The notes beneath the pieces were generated by a model, which saw only the letters and a list, made by a program, of their open reading frames with translations, made no database searches and was not told the origin of the DNA. DNA of 64,000 nt from Corynebacterium maris DSM 45190 (GTDB lineage: Bacteria; Actinomycetota; Actinomycetes; Mycobacteriales; Mycobacteriaceae): positions 868,001-932,000 of the forward strand of contig NC_021915.1 of assembly GCF_000442645.1 (NCBI RefSeq), written 5' to 3'. Below are positions 8,792 to 19,474 of the stretch, in pieces; position 1 is the stretch's first letter; every line of letters begins with the position of its first letter. The position numbers were made by a program, and so were the translations under genes.

Positions 8792-8811
8792 GGTTTTCTG
8801 GTTTGAAAACC
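8792..8811. promoter_or_regulatory. Inverted repeat in the BCCT leader
   Basis: GGTTTTC-tggttt-GAAAACC, perfect 7-bp arms, 27 bp upstream of the likely ATG at 8838. It may be an operator or a leader hairpin. No matching regulator was recognised. Confidence 0.35.
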
Positions 8812-8837
8812 CGGCCCTCTACTCGGAAGGTGTAGCC

Positions 8838-10658
8838 ATGTCTGACAAGGATTTGAATAACGTGGAGGGACCGCCGGGAGCGGTCCCCGGCCCGGAGGCC
8901 GGCCCGGACTATGAAACAGTCCGTGACCGTCTCGACAACGCCACCGCCACTGAGCAGCTGGCGTCGATGCTCTCCGATGAAAGTGCGCTTTCCGGGCAAG
9001 TGCCCGAGGATGACAAGACGGTCAAACGCCTCGCCGATGACAAGAACGCACCCATCAGCTGGATCGTCGTGGTCCCCGCCTTCATCCTGGTCATCGCCGT
9101 CGTCATGTGGGGTCTCGTCTTCCCCGACAACTTCTCCAACGTGGCCAACGGGGCCTTCACCTGGGTCGTCGAGAACCTGGGCTGGGCCTTCCTGCTCTTC
9201 GGCACCATCTTCGTCGCCTTCGTCCTGTTCATCGCGTTCTCCCGTTTCGGCTCCATCCGGCTCGGCGAGGTGGATGAACAACCCGAGTTCCGCACGATCT
9301 CCTGGATCGCCATGATGTTCGCCGCCGGCATGGGCATCGGCCTGATGTTCTTCGGCGCCGCCGAGCCACTGACCTTCTACCTCGACGCGGTGCCCAACCA
9401 CGAGGAACGTGAGGTCGGCGCGGCCCTGGCCACGACGATGTACCACTGGACCCTGCACCCGTGGGCGATCTACGCCATCGTCGGCCTGGCCATCGCCTAC
9501 TCGACCTTCCGACTCGGCCGCAAGCAGCTGATCTCGTCCGCGTTCATCCCGCTGATCGGCGAAAAGAACGCCAATGGCTGGCTGGGCAAGGTCATCGACA
9601 TTCTGTCGATCTTCGCCACCATCTTCGGCACCGCCTGCTCCCTGGGCCTCGGCGCCCTGCAGATCCGTTCCGGACTGCAGGCTTCCGGCATCATGGAGGA
9701 TCCGGGCCAGGGCGTGATTCTGGGCATCGTGCTGGTGCTGACGCTCGCCTTCCTCCTCTCCGCGCTGTCCGGCGTGGGCAAGGGCATCCAGTACCTGTCC
9801 AACTTGAACGTGATCTTCGCCGCGATCCTCGCGATTTTCGTCTTCGTCATGGGCCCGACCCTGGTGCAGCTGAACATCGTGCCCACCTCCGTCGGCAGCT
9901 ACCTGTCGCAGTTCTTCGAGATGGCCTCGCGCACCCCGGTCTCCGAAGACGGCACCGCCGGCGAGTGGCTCGGCGGCTGGACCATCTTCTACTGGGCCTG
10001 GTGGATCTCCTGGTCCCCGTTCGTCGGCATGTTCCTGGCGCGCATTTCCCGCGGCCGCTCCATCCGCGAATTCTGTCTCAGCGTCCTGCTCATCCCGGCC
10101 GGAGTCTCCACCATCTGGTTCGCCATCTTCGGCGGCACCGCCATCTGGATGGAGAACAACGATCAGTCCATCGTCGGCGGCGGCACGACCGAGGAGATGC
10201 TCTTCAACCTGCTGCAGAATCTGCCGGGCGGCCAGATCGTTTCCATCGTGGCGATCATTCTGCTGGGCACCTTCTTCATCACCTCCGCCGACTCCGCGTC
10301 GACGGTCATGGGGTCGATGTCGCAGAACGGCGTCTCCGATGCTAAGCGCCCTCTGACCGCCGGTTGGGGCATCATGGCAGCGCTCGTCGGCGTGACCTTG
10401 CTCGTCGCCGGCGGCGACGACGCCCTCAGCGCGCTGCAGAACGTCACCATCGTCGCGGCGACGCCGTTCCTGCTCATCGTCATCCTGCTGATGTTCGCCA
10501 TCTTCAAGGATCTGCGTAACGACGTGATCTACAAGGACCAGATCGACCAGCGCAACTTCGCCCGCCAACTGGCGATCGAACGTCGCCTGTACCGCGAAAA
10601 GGCCTACCGCGAGGCGCAAAAGGACCGCCGTTCCGCGGTCATCCACCGCAGGAAATAA
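8838..10658 (+). CDS. BCCT-family compatible-solute transporter
   Basis: Sodium-coupled carrier of the betaine/choline/carnitine family, 606 aa from the ATG at 8838 (GGAAGGTG upstream). An open frame extends further upstream but lacks a ribosome site. It has an acidic N-terminal tail of about 70 residues, twelve membrane segments, the MGIGLMFFGAAEPLTFY segment (about 164-180), the WWISWSPFVGMFLARISRGR signature (about 386-405) and a basic C-terminal tail (RRLYREKAYREAQKDRRS). In BetP-like carriers those tails sense osmotic stress. Closest in type to EctP/LcoP/BetP; substrate cannot be fixed. A candidate MtrA site lies upstream. Confidence 0.9.
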   Translation: MSDKDLNNVEGPPGAVPGPEAGPDYETVRDRLDNATATEQLASMLSDESALSGQVPEDDKTVKRLADDKNAPISWIVVVPAFILVIAVVMWGLVFPDNFSNVANGAFTWVVENLGWAFLLFGTIFVAFVLFIAFSRFGSIRLGEVDEQPEFRTISWIAMMFAAGMGIGLMFFGAAEPLTFYLDAVPNHEEREVGAALATTMYHWTLHPWAIYAIVGLAIAYSTFRLGRKQLISSAFIPLIGEKNANGWLGKVIDILSIFATIFGTACSLGLGALQIRSGLQASGIMEDPGQGVILGIVLVLTLAFLLSALSGVGKGIQYLSNLNVIFAAILAIFVFVMGPTLVQLNIVPTSVGSYLSQFFEMASRTPVSEDGTAGEWLGGWTIFYWAWWISWSPFVGMFLARISRGRSIREFCLSVLLIPAGVSTIWFAIFGGTAIWMENNDQSIVGGGTTEEMLFNLLQNLPGGQIVSIVAIILLGTFFITSADSASTVMGSMSQNGVSDAKRPLTAGWGIMAALVGVTLLVAGGDDALSALQNVTIVAATPFLLIVILLMFAIFKDLRNDVIYKDQIDQRNFARQLAIERRLYREKAYREAQKDRRSAVIHRRK

Positions 10659-10679
10659 CAGCCAACCAGAGCCCTCTTC

Positions 10680-10723
10680 GAACCCGCGCACCTACGGATC
10701 ACCACCCGTGGGCGTGCGGGTTC
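10680..10723 (+). terminator. Terminator-like inverted repeat after the BCCT gene
   Basis: GAACCCGC (10680-10687) pairs with GCGGGTTC (10716-10723), with a smaller hairpin inside. It lies 22 bp past the BCCT stop. There is no strong T run, so it may need Rho or act as a processing end. Confidence 0.5.
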
Positions 10724-10735
10724 ACTCGTCTAAAT

Positions 10736-10741
10736 TATGCT
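10736..10741 (+). promoter_or_regulatory. Probable -10 element of metG (leaderless transcript)
   Basis: TATGCT ends seven bases before the ATG at 10749, the spacing expected if transcription starts at the A of the start codon. No good Shine-Dalgarno stands at the proper distance. Leaderless mRNAs are common in corynebacteria, but this is inference from one hexamer. Confidence 0.35.
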
Positions 10742-10748
10742 GAAGGAC

Positions 10749-12587
10749 ATGACTGAGACCAACAACGTTCTTGTGTGCGTCGCGTGGCCGTACGCCAACG
10801 GCCCCCGCCACATCGGCCATGTCGCCGGATTCGGCGTCCCTTCGGATGTTTTCGCCCGTTATCAGCGAATGTCCGGCGCGAACGTCCTCATGGTCTCCGG
10901 CACCGACGAGCACGGCACCCCGCTGCTGGTCCAGGCGGACAAAGAAGGCGTCACCGTCCAGGACCTGGCGGACCGCTACAACCGTCAGATCGTCGAGGAC
11001 CTCGCGGGATTGGGCCTGTCCTACGACCTGTTCACCCGCACCACCACCCGCAACCACTACGCCGTGGTCCAAGAGCTGTTCACCGGCCTGTACGAGAACG
11101 GGTACATGATCAAGGAGACCACCCTCGGCGCGGTGTCTCCGAGCACGGGGCGCACCCTGCCGGACCGCTACATCGAGGGCACCTGCCCGATCTGCGGCGC
11201 CACCGATGCCCGCGGCGACCAGTGCGACGACTGCGGCAACCAGCTCGACCCCTCCGAACTGATCGACCCGCGCTCCAAGATCGACGGGGAAGCCCCGAAG
11301 TTCGTCGAGACGGAACACTTCCTGCTCGACCTGCCGTCGCTGGCCCAGGCGCTGCGCGAATGGCTGGAGGCCCGTCAGGACTGGCGCCCCAACGTCCTGC
11401 AGTTCTCCCTGAACCTGCTCGACGACATGCGCCCGCGCGCCATGACCCGCGACATCGACTGGGGCGTGCCCGTCCCGGTCGACGGCTGGCAGGACAACAA
11501 CGCCAAGAAGCTCTACGTGTGGTTCGACGCCGTCATCGGCTATCTCTCCGCCTCCATCGAGTGGGCGCACCGCACCGGCGACGACGACGCCTGGAAGACC
11601 TGGTGGCAGGACCCGGCCACCCAGTCCTTCTACTTCATGGGCAAGGACAACATCACCTTCCACTCCCAGATCTGGCCGGCGGAACTGCTCGGTTACGCGG
11701 GCAAGGGGACCAAGGGCGGCAAGGCCCACGAATACGGCGACCTGAACTTGCCCACGGAGGTCGTCTCCTCGGAGTTCCTGACGATGTCCGGCTCGAAGTT
11801 CTCCTCGTCCAAGGGCGTGGTCATCTACGTCAAGGACTTCCTCGCCGAGTTCGGCCCGGATCCGCTGCGCTACTTCATCGCCGTCGCCGGCCCGGAGAAC
11901 CACGACACCGACTTCACCTGGGACGAGTTCGTCCGCCGCATCAACAACGAGCTGGCCAACGGCTGGGGCAACCTGGTCAACCGCACCGTGTCCATGGCGC
12001 ACAAGAACTTCGGCGAGGTGCCCGCCGCGGGAGAACTGACCGACGCGGACCGTAAGATCCTGGCGCTGGCGGAGGAGACCTTCACCACCGCCGGCGAGAA
12101 CCTGGCCGCCGCCAAGTTCAAAAACGCCATCTCCGCGATCATGCACCTGGTCGGCGAGGCCAACGCCTACATCGCCGAGATGGAGCCGTGGAAGCTGGCC
12201 AAGGCCGAGGCCGACCGCGAGCGTCTGGGCACCGTCTTGCACACCGCCCTGCAGGTCGTCGCCGACGCCAACACCATGCTGACCCCGTTTTTGCCGCACA
12301 CCGCACAGAAGGTCCACGAGACCCTCGGCCGCGACGGCGTGTGGGCGGCGCTGCCGGAGGTCAAGGAGGTCGTCGACGACGCCCCGGTGGAGCCGGTGGG
12401 CGCGGGCCTGCCCGATCCGGGCCAGAGCTACCCGGTGATCACCGGCGATTACACCGTCGAACAGGCCCGGTGGGAACGCACCGAGGTCGTCGCCGGCACC
12501 GAGCTGTCGAAGCCGAAGCCGCTGGTGGCCAAGCTCGACCCCGAGCTCGCCGAAACCGGCCCGGAATGGGCCCCGGTGCAGAAGTAG
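10749..12587 (+). CDS. metG: Methionyl-tRNA synthetase
   Basis: Class I aminoacyl-tRNA synthetase of about 612 aa that charges tRNA-Met. It has the HIGH motif in PYANGPRHIGHVAGFG near the N-terminus, a zinc knuckle with two C-x2-C pairs (CPICG ... CDDCG, about 145-163), the KMSKS variant KFSSS (about 348-352) and a C-terminal anticodon-binding helical domain. ATG 10737 is in frame four codons upstream, but 10749 (MTETNNV) matches the usual N-terminus and the -10 position. A CynX-like gene follows after 6 bp. Confidence 0.96.
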   Translation: MTETNNVLVCVAWPYANGPRHIGHVAGFGVPSDVFARYQRMSGANVLMVSGTDEHGTPLLVQADKEGVTVQDLADRYNRQIVEDLAGLGLSYDLFTRTTTRNHYAVVQELFTGLYENGYMIKETTLGAVSPSTGRTLPDRYIEGTCPICGATDARGDQCDDCGNQLDPSELIDPRSKIDGEAPKFVETEHFLLDLPSLAQALREWLEARQDWRPNVLQFSLNLLDDMRPRAMTRDIDWGVPVPVDGWQDNNAKKLYVWFDAVIGYLSASIEWAHRTGDDDAWKTWWQDPATQSFYFMGKDNITFHSQIWPAELLGYAGKGTKGGKAHEYGDLNLPTEVVSSEFLTMSGSKFSSSKGVVIYVKDFLAEFGPDPLRYFIAVAGPENHDTDFTWDEFVRRINNELANGWGNLVNRTVSMAHKNFGEVPAAGELTDADRKILALAEETFTTAGENLAAAKFKNAISAIMHLVGEANAYIAEMEPWKLAKAEADRERLGTVLHTALQVVADANTMLTPFLPHTAQKVHETLGRDGVWAALPEVKEVVDDAPVEPVGAGLPDPGQSYPVITGDYTVEQARWERTEVVAGTELSKPKPLVAKLDPELAETGPEWAPVQK

Positions 12588-12593
12588 GGATGA

Positions 12594-13820
12594 GTGTCTC
12601 CTAGACAGAAGGTGATCGGCGGCGGCTTCGCGCTGGCCGCCGTCTTCGTCGCCGCCCTCAACCTGCGCGCGGGCATCTCGTCCGTCGGCCCGGTGCTGGG
12701 GGATCTGCTGGCCTGGTACGACGCCTCCGGGGCGTTGGCCGGGCTGGTCACCGCCATGCCCGGCATGTTTTTCGCGGTCATGGGGTTGGCGGCGGTGCCG
12801 ATCGCCTCCCGGCTGGGTCTCAGCCGCACGCTGCTGCTGGGGATGACGATGACCCTGACGGGGCTGGCGCTGCGCCCCTGGACCGGCAGCGTGGGTCTGT
12901 TCTTGCTGCTCACCGCCCTGGTGGTGGCGGGCATCGCGTTGTCGAACGTGTTGCTGCCCGCCTGGATCAAACTCCACGGCGGGAAGAACGTGGTGGCGTT
13001 GATGACCGTCAACGGGGCCGTACTGGGTCTCTCCGGCGGCCTCGGCCCGCTGTCGGCTGCGCTGGCGGATGGCCCGGGCGGGTGGCGCGACGCGTTGTTC
13101 GTCTGGGCGTGGCTCGCGTTGGCGCAGGTCCTGGTGTGGGCCGTGGTGGCGCTGCGCACCCGCTACGATTTCCCCTCCCACAGCGCCGTGGGGGAGGACG
13201 GTCGGGCGCCGACGGGTTCGCTGTGGCGCGCCGCCTCCGCGCTCGCGCTGATGTTCTACTTCGGGCTGCAGTCGATGCAGGCCTACGTCCAGATGGGCTG
13301 GTTGCCGCAGATACTCATCGACGCCGGCGTGGACGTGGCCGTCGCCGCGTTGGCGTTGTCGCTGACCGCGGTGTTCGGCGTGGCCGGCGGGCTGATCATG
13401 CCCACCGTGGTCCAGCGCTCGCGCTGGCTGCCGGGCTGGCCGCTGTTGTTCGGCGTGGTCACCGTCGCCGGCTACGTGGGGCTGTTGTTGATCCCGGACA
13501 CCATGCCGCTGCTGTGGGCGGGCCTGTTGGGCCTGGGCGGGTGGGCCTTCCCGACGGCGCTGAACCTCATCGTCGTCAAGGCGCGGCACCCGCTCGTGGC
13601 CGCCCGCCTGTCCGGCTTCGTGCAGCCCTACGGCTACATCATCGCCGCGGCCGGGCCGCTGTTGGTGGGGCTGGCCTATCGGCCGGAGAACCCGCACACC
13701 TGGACCGCCATTATCACGGTTCTCATCGTCCTGGCGGCCCTCAAGGGCGTGGTGGGGATGAAAGCCGCGCAACCCGGCCGCGTCGACGACGAACTGGGGC
13801 GTTCCTCCACAGGGGCCTGA
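12594..13820 (+). CDS. CynX/NimT-type MFS transporter
   Basis: 408-aa MFS protein with about twelve hydrophobic segments and the CynX-family N-terminus (AALNLRAGISSVGPVLGDLL). A typical middle segment is LPAWIKLHGGKNVVALMTVN. Substrate unknown; relatives export cyanate, nitroimidazoles or similar small molecules. It starts at a GTG 6 bp after the metG stop with TAGGGA upstream, so it is probably read from the metG transcript. Confidence 0.82.
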   Translation: MSPRQKVIGGGFALAAVFVAALNLRAGISSVGPVLGDLLAWYDASGALAGLVTAMPGMFFAVMGLAAVPIASRLGLSRTLLLGMTMTLTGLALRPWTGSVGLFLLLTALVVAGIALSNVLLPAWIKLHGGKNVVALMTVNGAVLGLSGGLGPLSAALADGPGGWRDALFVWAWLALAQVLVWAVVALRTRYDFPSHSAVGEDGRAPTGSLWRAASALALMFYFGLQSMQAYVQMGWLPQILIDAGVDVAVAALALSLTAVFGVAGGLIMPTVVQRSRWLPGWPLLFGVVTVAGYVGLLLIPDTMPLLWAGLLGLGGWAFPTALNLIVVKARHPLVAARLSGFVQPYGYIIAAAGPLLVGLAYRPENPHTWTAIITVLIVLAALKGVVGMKAAQPGRVDDELGRSSTGA

Positions 13821-13845
13821 GCCGACGTCGGGCCCGTGGTGTTAA

Positions 13846-15948
<2,103 letters not shown>

Positions 15949-16470
15949 TCAGTCCTCGACCAGGACCGGATCCATCGGGATAGTCAGCTGCCAGTACGTC
16001 AGGTCGAGCCACTGGTCGAACTTGTGGCCGGCCTCCGGGAAGTGCCCGACCTTGACGAAGCCGAACTTCCGGTGCAGCTTCTGGGAAGCGAGGTTGTCGC
16101 CGGTGATGTTCGCCAGGATGACGTGCACCTTGTTCGAGTCGTTGGCGTGGTCGATCATCGCCTGCATCAGCTTCGAGCCGACGCCCTTACCGTGGGCCAG
16201 GTCGCTGACGTAGACCGAATTCTCCACCGTGTACCGGTAGCCGGTGATGGTGTCGAAGGGTCGGTACGAGGCATAGCCCAACACCGTGCCGTCCTCTTCC
16301 TCTGCCACGTACACCGGATAACCGGTGTCGAATTGATAGTCGAGCCATTGAGTACGCTCTTCGAGCGTCAATTCGTCGAAACGCCAGGAGGCGGTGCTGT
16401 TCAGTATCGCCTGATTCTGGATGTCAATCAGGGAAGGCAGGTCGTTGTGAGAGGCGGCGCGAATCTGCAT
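15949..16470 (-). CDS. GNAT acetyltransferase (phosphinothricin-acetyltransferase type)
   Basis: 173-aa enzyme with the acetyl-CoA loop YVSDLAHGKGVGSKLMQAMI and PAT-like segments IQNQAILNSTASW, YPVYVAEEEDGTVLGYASY and NLASQKLHRKFGFVKVGHF. This subfamily acetylates phosphinothricin or methionine-derived amino compounds; the physiological substrate here is unknown. The ATG is at 16470 (MQIRAAS); an open frame runs 65 codons further but is low-complexity Arg/Ser-rich shadow sequence. Convergent with the RecQ gene. Confidence 0.85.
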   Translation of the reverse strand: MQIRAASHNDLPSLIDIQNQAILNSTASWRFDELTLEERTQWLDYQFDTGYPVYVAEEEDGTVLGYASYRPFDTITGYRYTVENSVYVSDLAHGKGVGSKLMQAMIDHANDSNKVHVILANITGDNLASQKLHRKFGFVKVGHFPEAGHKFDQWLDLTYWQLTIPMDPVLVED

Positions 16471-16571
16471 GCGACTGAGTGTAAGTCCCCCTCCAGAATC
16501 TTGCCGAATTCGAGTCACCGCCGTGGGGGATCGCCTTGCCTCGGCACTGCGTCCGTTTAAGGTGGGAAGAC

Positions 16572-17411
16572 ATGTCGAAGAAGAAACCGCGCCCGACCCC
16601 CGTCCCCGCCGAGACCGTCGCCGGACTCGTCGACGCCCACACGCACCTCGCCTCCGCCGGAGCACGCGACGGCGCCGGCGTCGACGCCTTGGTCGACCGC
16701 GCCCTCGCCGCCGGCGTGGAGAAGATCTGCACCGTCGGCGACGGGCTGGCCGAAGCGGAGGCGGCCCTGGCCGCCGCCCGCCACAACGCCCGGGTATGGG
16801 CGGCGTGTGCCATTCACCCGACCCGCGCCCACGAACTCGATGACGTTGCCCGCACCCGCGTGCGGGAACTCGTCGCGGACCCGCGCTGCGTCGCCGTGGG
16901 CGAGACCGGCATCGACACTTACTGGCTGCAGCACGACCCCGATCGCACCGCCCCGCTGGACGTCCAGGAGGAAGCGCTGCGTTGGCACATCGACCTGGCC
17001 GTGGAAACCGGCAAGACCCTGATGCTGCACAACCGCGAAGGAGACGAGGACCTCATGCGCATCCTCGCCGACGCGCCACAGCCGCGTCGGGTGATCCTGC
17101 ACTGCTTCTCCTCCCCGCTGGGGGTGGCGCGGGAGGCGATCGACCGGGGTTACGTGCTCAGCTTCGCGGGCAACGTCACCTTCAAGCGCAACGAACAGCT
17201 GCGCCAGGCCGCCGCGGAAACCCCGGCCGGGCAACTGCTCATTGAGACGGACGCGCCGTATATGACGCCGGAGCCGTTCCGCGGGTCCCGCAACGAGCCG
17301 TCGTTGATCGGCCATACGGCTCTGCGGGTGGCGGAGGCGCGCGGAATGGACGTCCACGACCTGGCGGCCGAGGTGTCCGCGACCTTCGACGAGGTGTTCG
17401 CGCTCGAGTAG
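16572..17411 (+). CDS. tatD: TatD-family metal-dependent DNase
   Basis: 279-aa TIM-barrel hydrolase of the TatD/YcfH family. The metal-binding HxH is in VDAHTHLAS (about residues 20-28), then GETGIDTYWL with the bridging Glu, LMLHNREGDEDLM and HCFSS with further His ligands, and IETDAPYM with the catalytic Asp near the C-terminus. It probably acts as a 3'-5' exo- or AP-endonuclease in repair. The ATG at 16572 follows GGTGGGAAG. It lies directly upstream of rpf2 with a 192-bp spacer, as in related actinobacteria. Confidence 0.9.
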   Translation: MSKKKPRPTPVPAETVAGLVDAHTHLASAGARDGAGVDALVDRALAAGVEKICTVGDGLAEAEAALAAARHNARVWAACAIHPTRAHELDDVARTRVRELVADPRCVAVGETGIDTYWLQHDPDRTAPLDVQEEALRWHIDLAVETGKTLMLHNREGDEDLMRILADAPQPRRVILHCFSSPLGVAREAIDRGYVLSFAGNVTFKRNEQLRQAAAETPAGQLLIETDAPYMTPEPFRGSRNEPSLIGHTALRVAEARGMDVHDLAAEVSATFDEVFALE

Positions 17412-17480
17412 AAGGTGGGCAACCTCACAGGTCGGCGGACAGGGCTTGGTGAGCGTGTCTGTTGCGGTGGCGGTTGTAGG

Positions 17481-17488
17481 TTTGTTAC
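17481..17488 (-). promoter_or_regulatory. MtrA-like half site upstream of rpf2
   Basis: TTTGTTAC reads GTAACAAA on the minus strand, one good MtrA half site, with a degenerate second half on either side. MtrA is reported to control rpf2 in C. glutamicum; here the match is only partial. Confidence 0.3.
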
Positions 17489-17509
17489 CTTATCGTGACG
17501 TAATGACAG

Positions 17510-17538
17510 TGTGGGCGCAGTTCCGCGCATCGCCCACA
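17510..17538. promoter_or_regulatory. Hairpin in the rpf2 leader
   Basis: TGTGGGCG (17510-17517) and CGCCCACA (17531-17538) form a perfect 8-bp GC-rich stem around a 13-base loop, 65 bp before the rpf2 ATG. I could not fit it to the c-di-AMP (ydaO) riboswitch found before some actinobacterial rpf genes. Confidence 0.4.
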
Positions 17539-17603
17539 GCACAACGCGCCGGGATCTCCGCAGGCCCGGCCGATCGAGTGAAACACGAGACGTAGAAACT
17601 CCC

Positions 17604-18794
17604 ATGGCACGCACCTCCTCACAGATCAAGAGCATCAACGCCCCGAAGAAGACCACCGCGCGCATCGTCGCTGGCGGCGCCGCCGGCGTCATGGCCCTCG
17701 GCGGGGTGGTGGCCCTCGGCGCCCAGAAGGACGTCTTGGTCGACGTCAACGGCGAAGAGATCTCCTTGCGCACGTACGCGGCCGACGTCGCCGGCGCCCT
17801 CGAGGCGGCCGGCGTCACCGTCGACGATGAGGACCTCGTCTATCCGGCGCCCTCTGAGTCCGTCGCCGACGACGCCACCATCACCGTGCGCACCTCTAAG
17901 CCGGTCGCCGTCATCGTCGACGGCAACGAACAGACCCTCAACTCCACCGCCGACACCGTCGCCGACCTGTTGGGTACCATTCCGGGCGTCACCCCGGCCG
18001 CCGAGACCGCCGCCGCGGACGACGCCCCCGTCACCGAGGGCATGACCCTGGACGTGACCACCCCGAAGATCATCGCGATCAACGACGGCGGCCAGGTCAC
18101 CTACACTTCCATCGCGAAGAAAACCGTCGCCGACGTGCTGACCTCCCGCGGCATCACCGTCGACTCCGACGACCGGGTCAGCCCGTCGCTGGACTCCGTC
18201 ATCGGCGAGGGCACCGAGATCGTCATCGACCGGGTCGACGTCGCCGAGACCACCGAACGCGCCGAGTTCGACGCCGAGCCCGTCTACGTCGAAGACTCCG
18301 AGGCGGAGGAAGGCACCGAGCGGGTCGTCGAGGAGGGGGAATCCGGCGTCCGCAACCTCGTCCAGCGGGTGGTCACCGTCAACGGCGTGGAAGAATCCCG
18401 CGAGACCCTGGAGGCCGTCGAAGCGAAGGCCGCGACCCCGGCAAAGATAGCCCGCGGCACCAAGGCCCCGGAAACTCCGGCCCCTCAGGCAGCTCCGGCC
18501 CCCGCGGCGGGTTCCGCTTCCGGCGCGGCGGCCCCGGCCGTCGCCGGCGGATCCGTCTGGGACGCGCTGGCGCAGTGCGAGTCGAACGGCGACTGGTCCA
18601 TCAACACCGGCAACGGCTACCACGGCGGCCTGCAGTTCTCCGCGTCGACCTGGGCGGCCTACGGCGGCACCCAGTACGCGCCGACCGCCGACCAGGCCTC
18701 CCGCGAGCAGCAGATCGCCATCGCGCAGAAGACCCAGGCGGGACAGGGCTGGGGCGCCTGGCCAGCCTGCACCTCGAAGTTGGGCATCCGCTAA
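17604..18794 (+). CDS. rpf2: Resuscitation-promoting factor Rpf2
   Basis: Secreted cell-wall lytic enzyme of 396 aa that cleaves peptidoglycan and promotes growth resumption. An N-terminal signal/anchor segment lies at about 18-40. Three DUF348 repeats (about 42-88, 94-135, 150-195) and a G5-like domain (about 205-275) come before an Ala/Pro linker. The lysozyme-like Rpf domain (about 316-396) holds the catalytic Glu in LAQCESNGDW, then NGYHGGLQFSASTW. The architecture is that of Rpf2/RpfB. The ATG at 17604 begins MARTSS; the open frame extends upstream through non-coding leader. A leader hairpin and a partial MtrA motif suggest regulation. Confidence 0.94.
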   Translation: MARTSSQIKSINAPKKTTARIVAGGAAGVMALGGVVALGAQKDVLVDVNGEEISLRTYAADVAGALEAAGVTVDDEDLVYPAPSESVADDATITVRTSKPVAVIVDGNEQTLNSTADTVADLLGTIPGVTPAAETAAADDAPVTEGMTLDVTTPKIIAINDGGQVTYTSIAKKTVADVLTSRGITVDSDDRVSPSLDSVIGEGTEIVIDRVDVAETTERAEFDAEPVYVEDSEAEEGTERVVEEGESGVRNLVQRVVTVNGVEESRETLEAVEAKAATPAKIARGTKAPETPAPQAAPAPAAGSASGAAAPAVAGGSVWDALAQCESNGDWSINTGNGYHGGLQFSASTWAAYGGTQYAPTADQASREQQIAIAQKTQAGQGWGAWPACTSKLGIR

Positions 18795-18905
18795 GAATTA
18801 GCGGAAACGCATGAGAGCCGGTTGACCTGCGGGTCTGCCAGCTTCTTCCTTTCTCGTTACGCTGGGCCGCGTACCCGAACAAAACGTAGCAGAAAGGACG
18901 ACATC

Positions 18906-19442
18906 ATGGCCGACCTCACCGGCAAGAACGTCGCAGTCATCGCCACCCACGGCTTCGAGGACTCGGAGCTGAGCAGCCCCGTGGAAGCCGTCAAGGAAGC
19001 CGGCGCCACCGTTACTGTCCTGTCCACCGAAACCGGCGCCCCCATCGAGGGAAAGAACGGCACCAAGGTCGACGTCGACGCCGCCACCGCGGACGCCGAC
19101 CCGGCGAAGTTCGACGCCCTGATCCTGCCGGGCGGCACCGGCAACGCCGACAAGATTCGCATGGACGCCGACGCCGTGTCCTTCGTCAAGGCCCACGTCG
19201 AGGCCGGTAAGCCGGTCGGCGTCATCTGCCACGGCGCCTGGATCCTCACCGACGCCGACGTGCTCAAGGGACGTACCCTGACCTCTTACCCGTCGCTGCA
19301 GACCGACCTGCGGAACGCCGGCGCCACCTGGGTCGACGAGGAGGTCCGCACCGACAACGGGCTGGTCTCCTCCCGTACTCCGGACGATCTGCCGGCCTTC
19401 AACGCCAAGATCGTCGAGGAGTTCGCCGAGGGCACGCACTAG
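18906..19442 (+). CDS. DJ-1/PfpI-family protein (general stress type)
   Basis: 178-aa class I glutamine-amidotransferase-like protein. It has the nucleophile elbow PVGVICHGAWIL with Cys at about residue 108, an acidic partner in ATHGFEDSELSSP, and the ILPGGTGNADKIR strand. YfkM/PfpI members act as deglycases or stress chaperones; the specific activity is not proven by sequence. The start at ATG 18906 has AGAAAGGA upstream. It is monocistronic between rpf2 and rsmA. Confidence 0.88.
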   Translation: MADLTGKNVAVIATHGFEDSELSSPVEAVKEAGATVTVLSTETGAPIEGKNGTKVDVDAATADADPAKFDALILPGGTGNADKIRMDADAVSFVKAHVEAGKPVGVICHGAWILTDADVLKGRTLTSYPSLQTDLRNAGATWVDEEVRTDNGLVSSRTPDDLPAFNAKIVEEFAEGTH

Positions 19443-19474
19443 TTGAGTTCCCGCAACGGGTAAGTTAGGTGGCC

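Noticed and set aside
10722..13772. Open frame of over 1,000 codons antisense to metG and the CynX-like gene
   Set aside because: It is rich in Gly, Arg, His and Gln with no domain, and it mirrors codon bias of the real genes. Other long antisense frames (8778-10691, 60877-63660) are rejected for the same reason; only the ferredoxin part at 60877-61170 is real.
17412..17603. c-di-AMP (ydaO) riboswitch before rpf2
   Set aside because: The conserved core sequences of that riboswitch were not found; only a simple hairpin is present.
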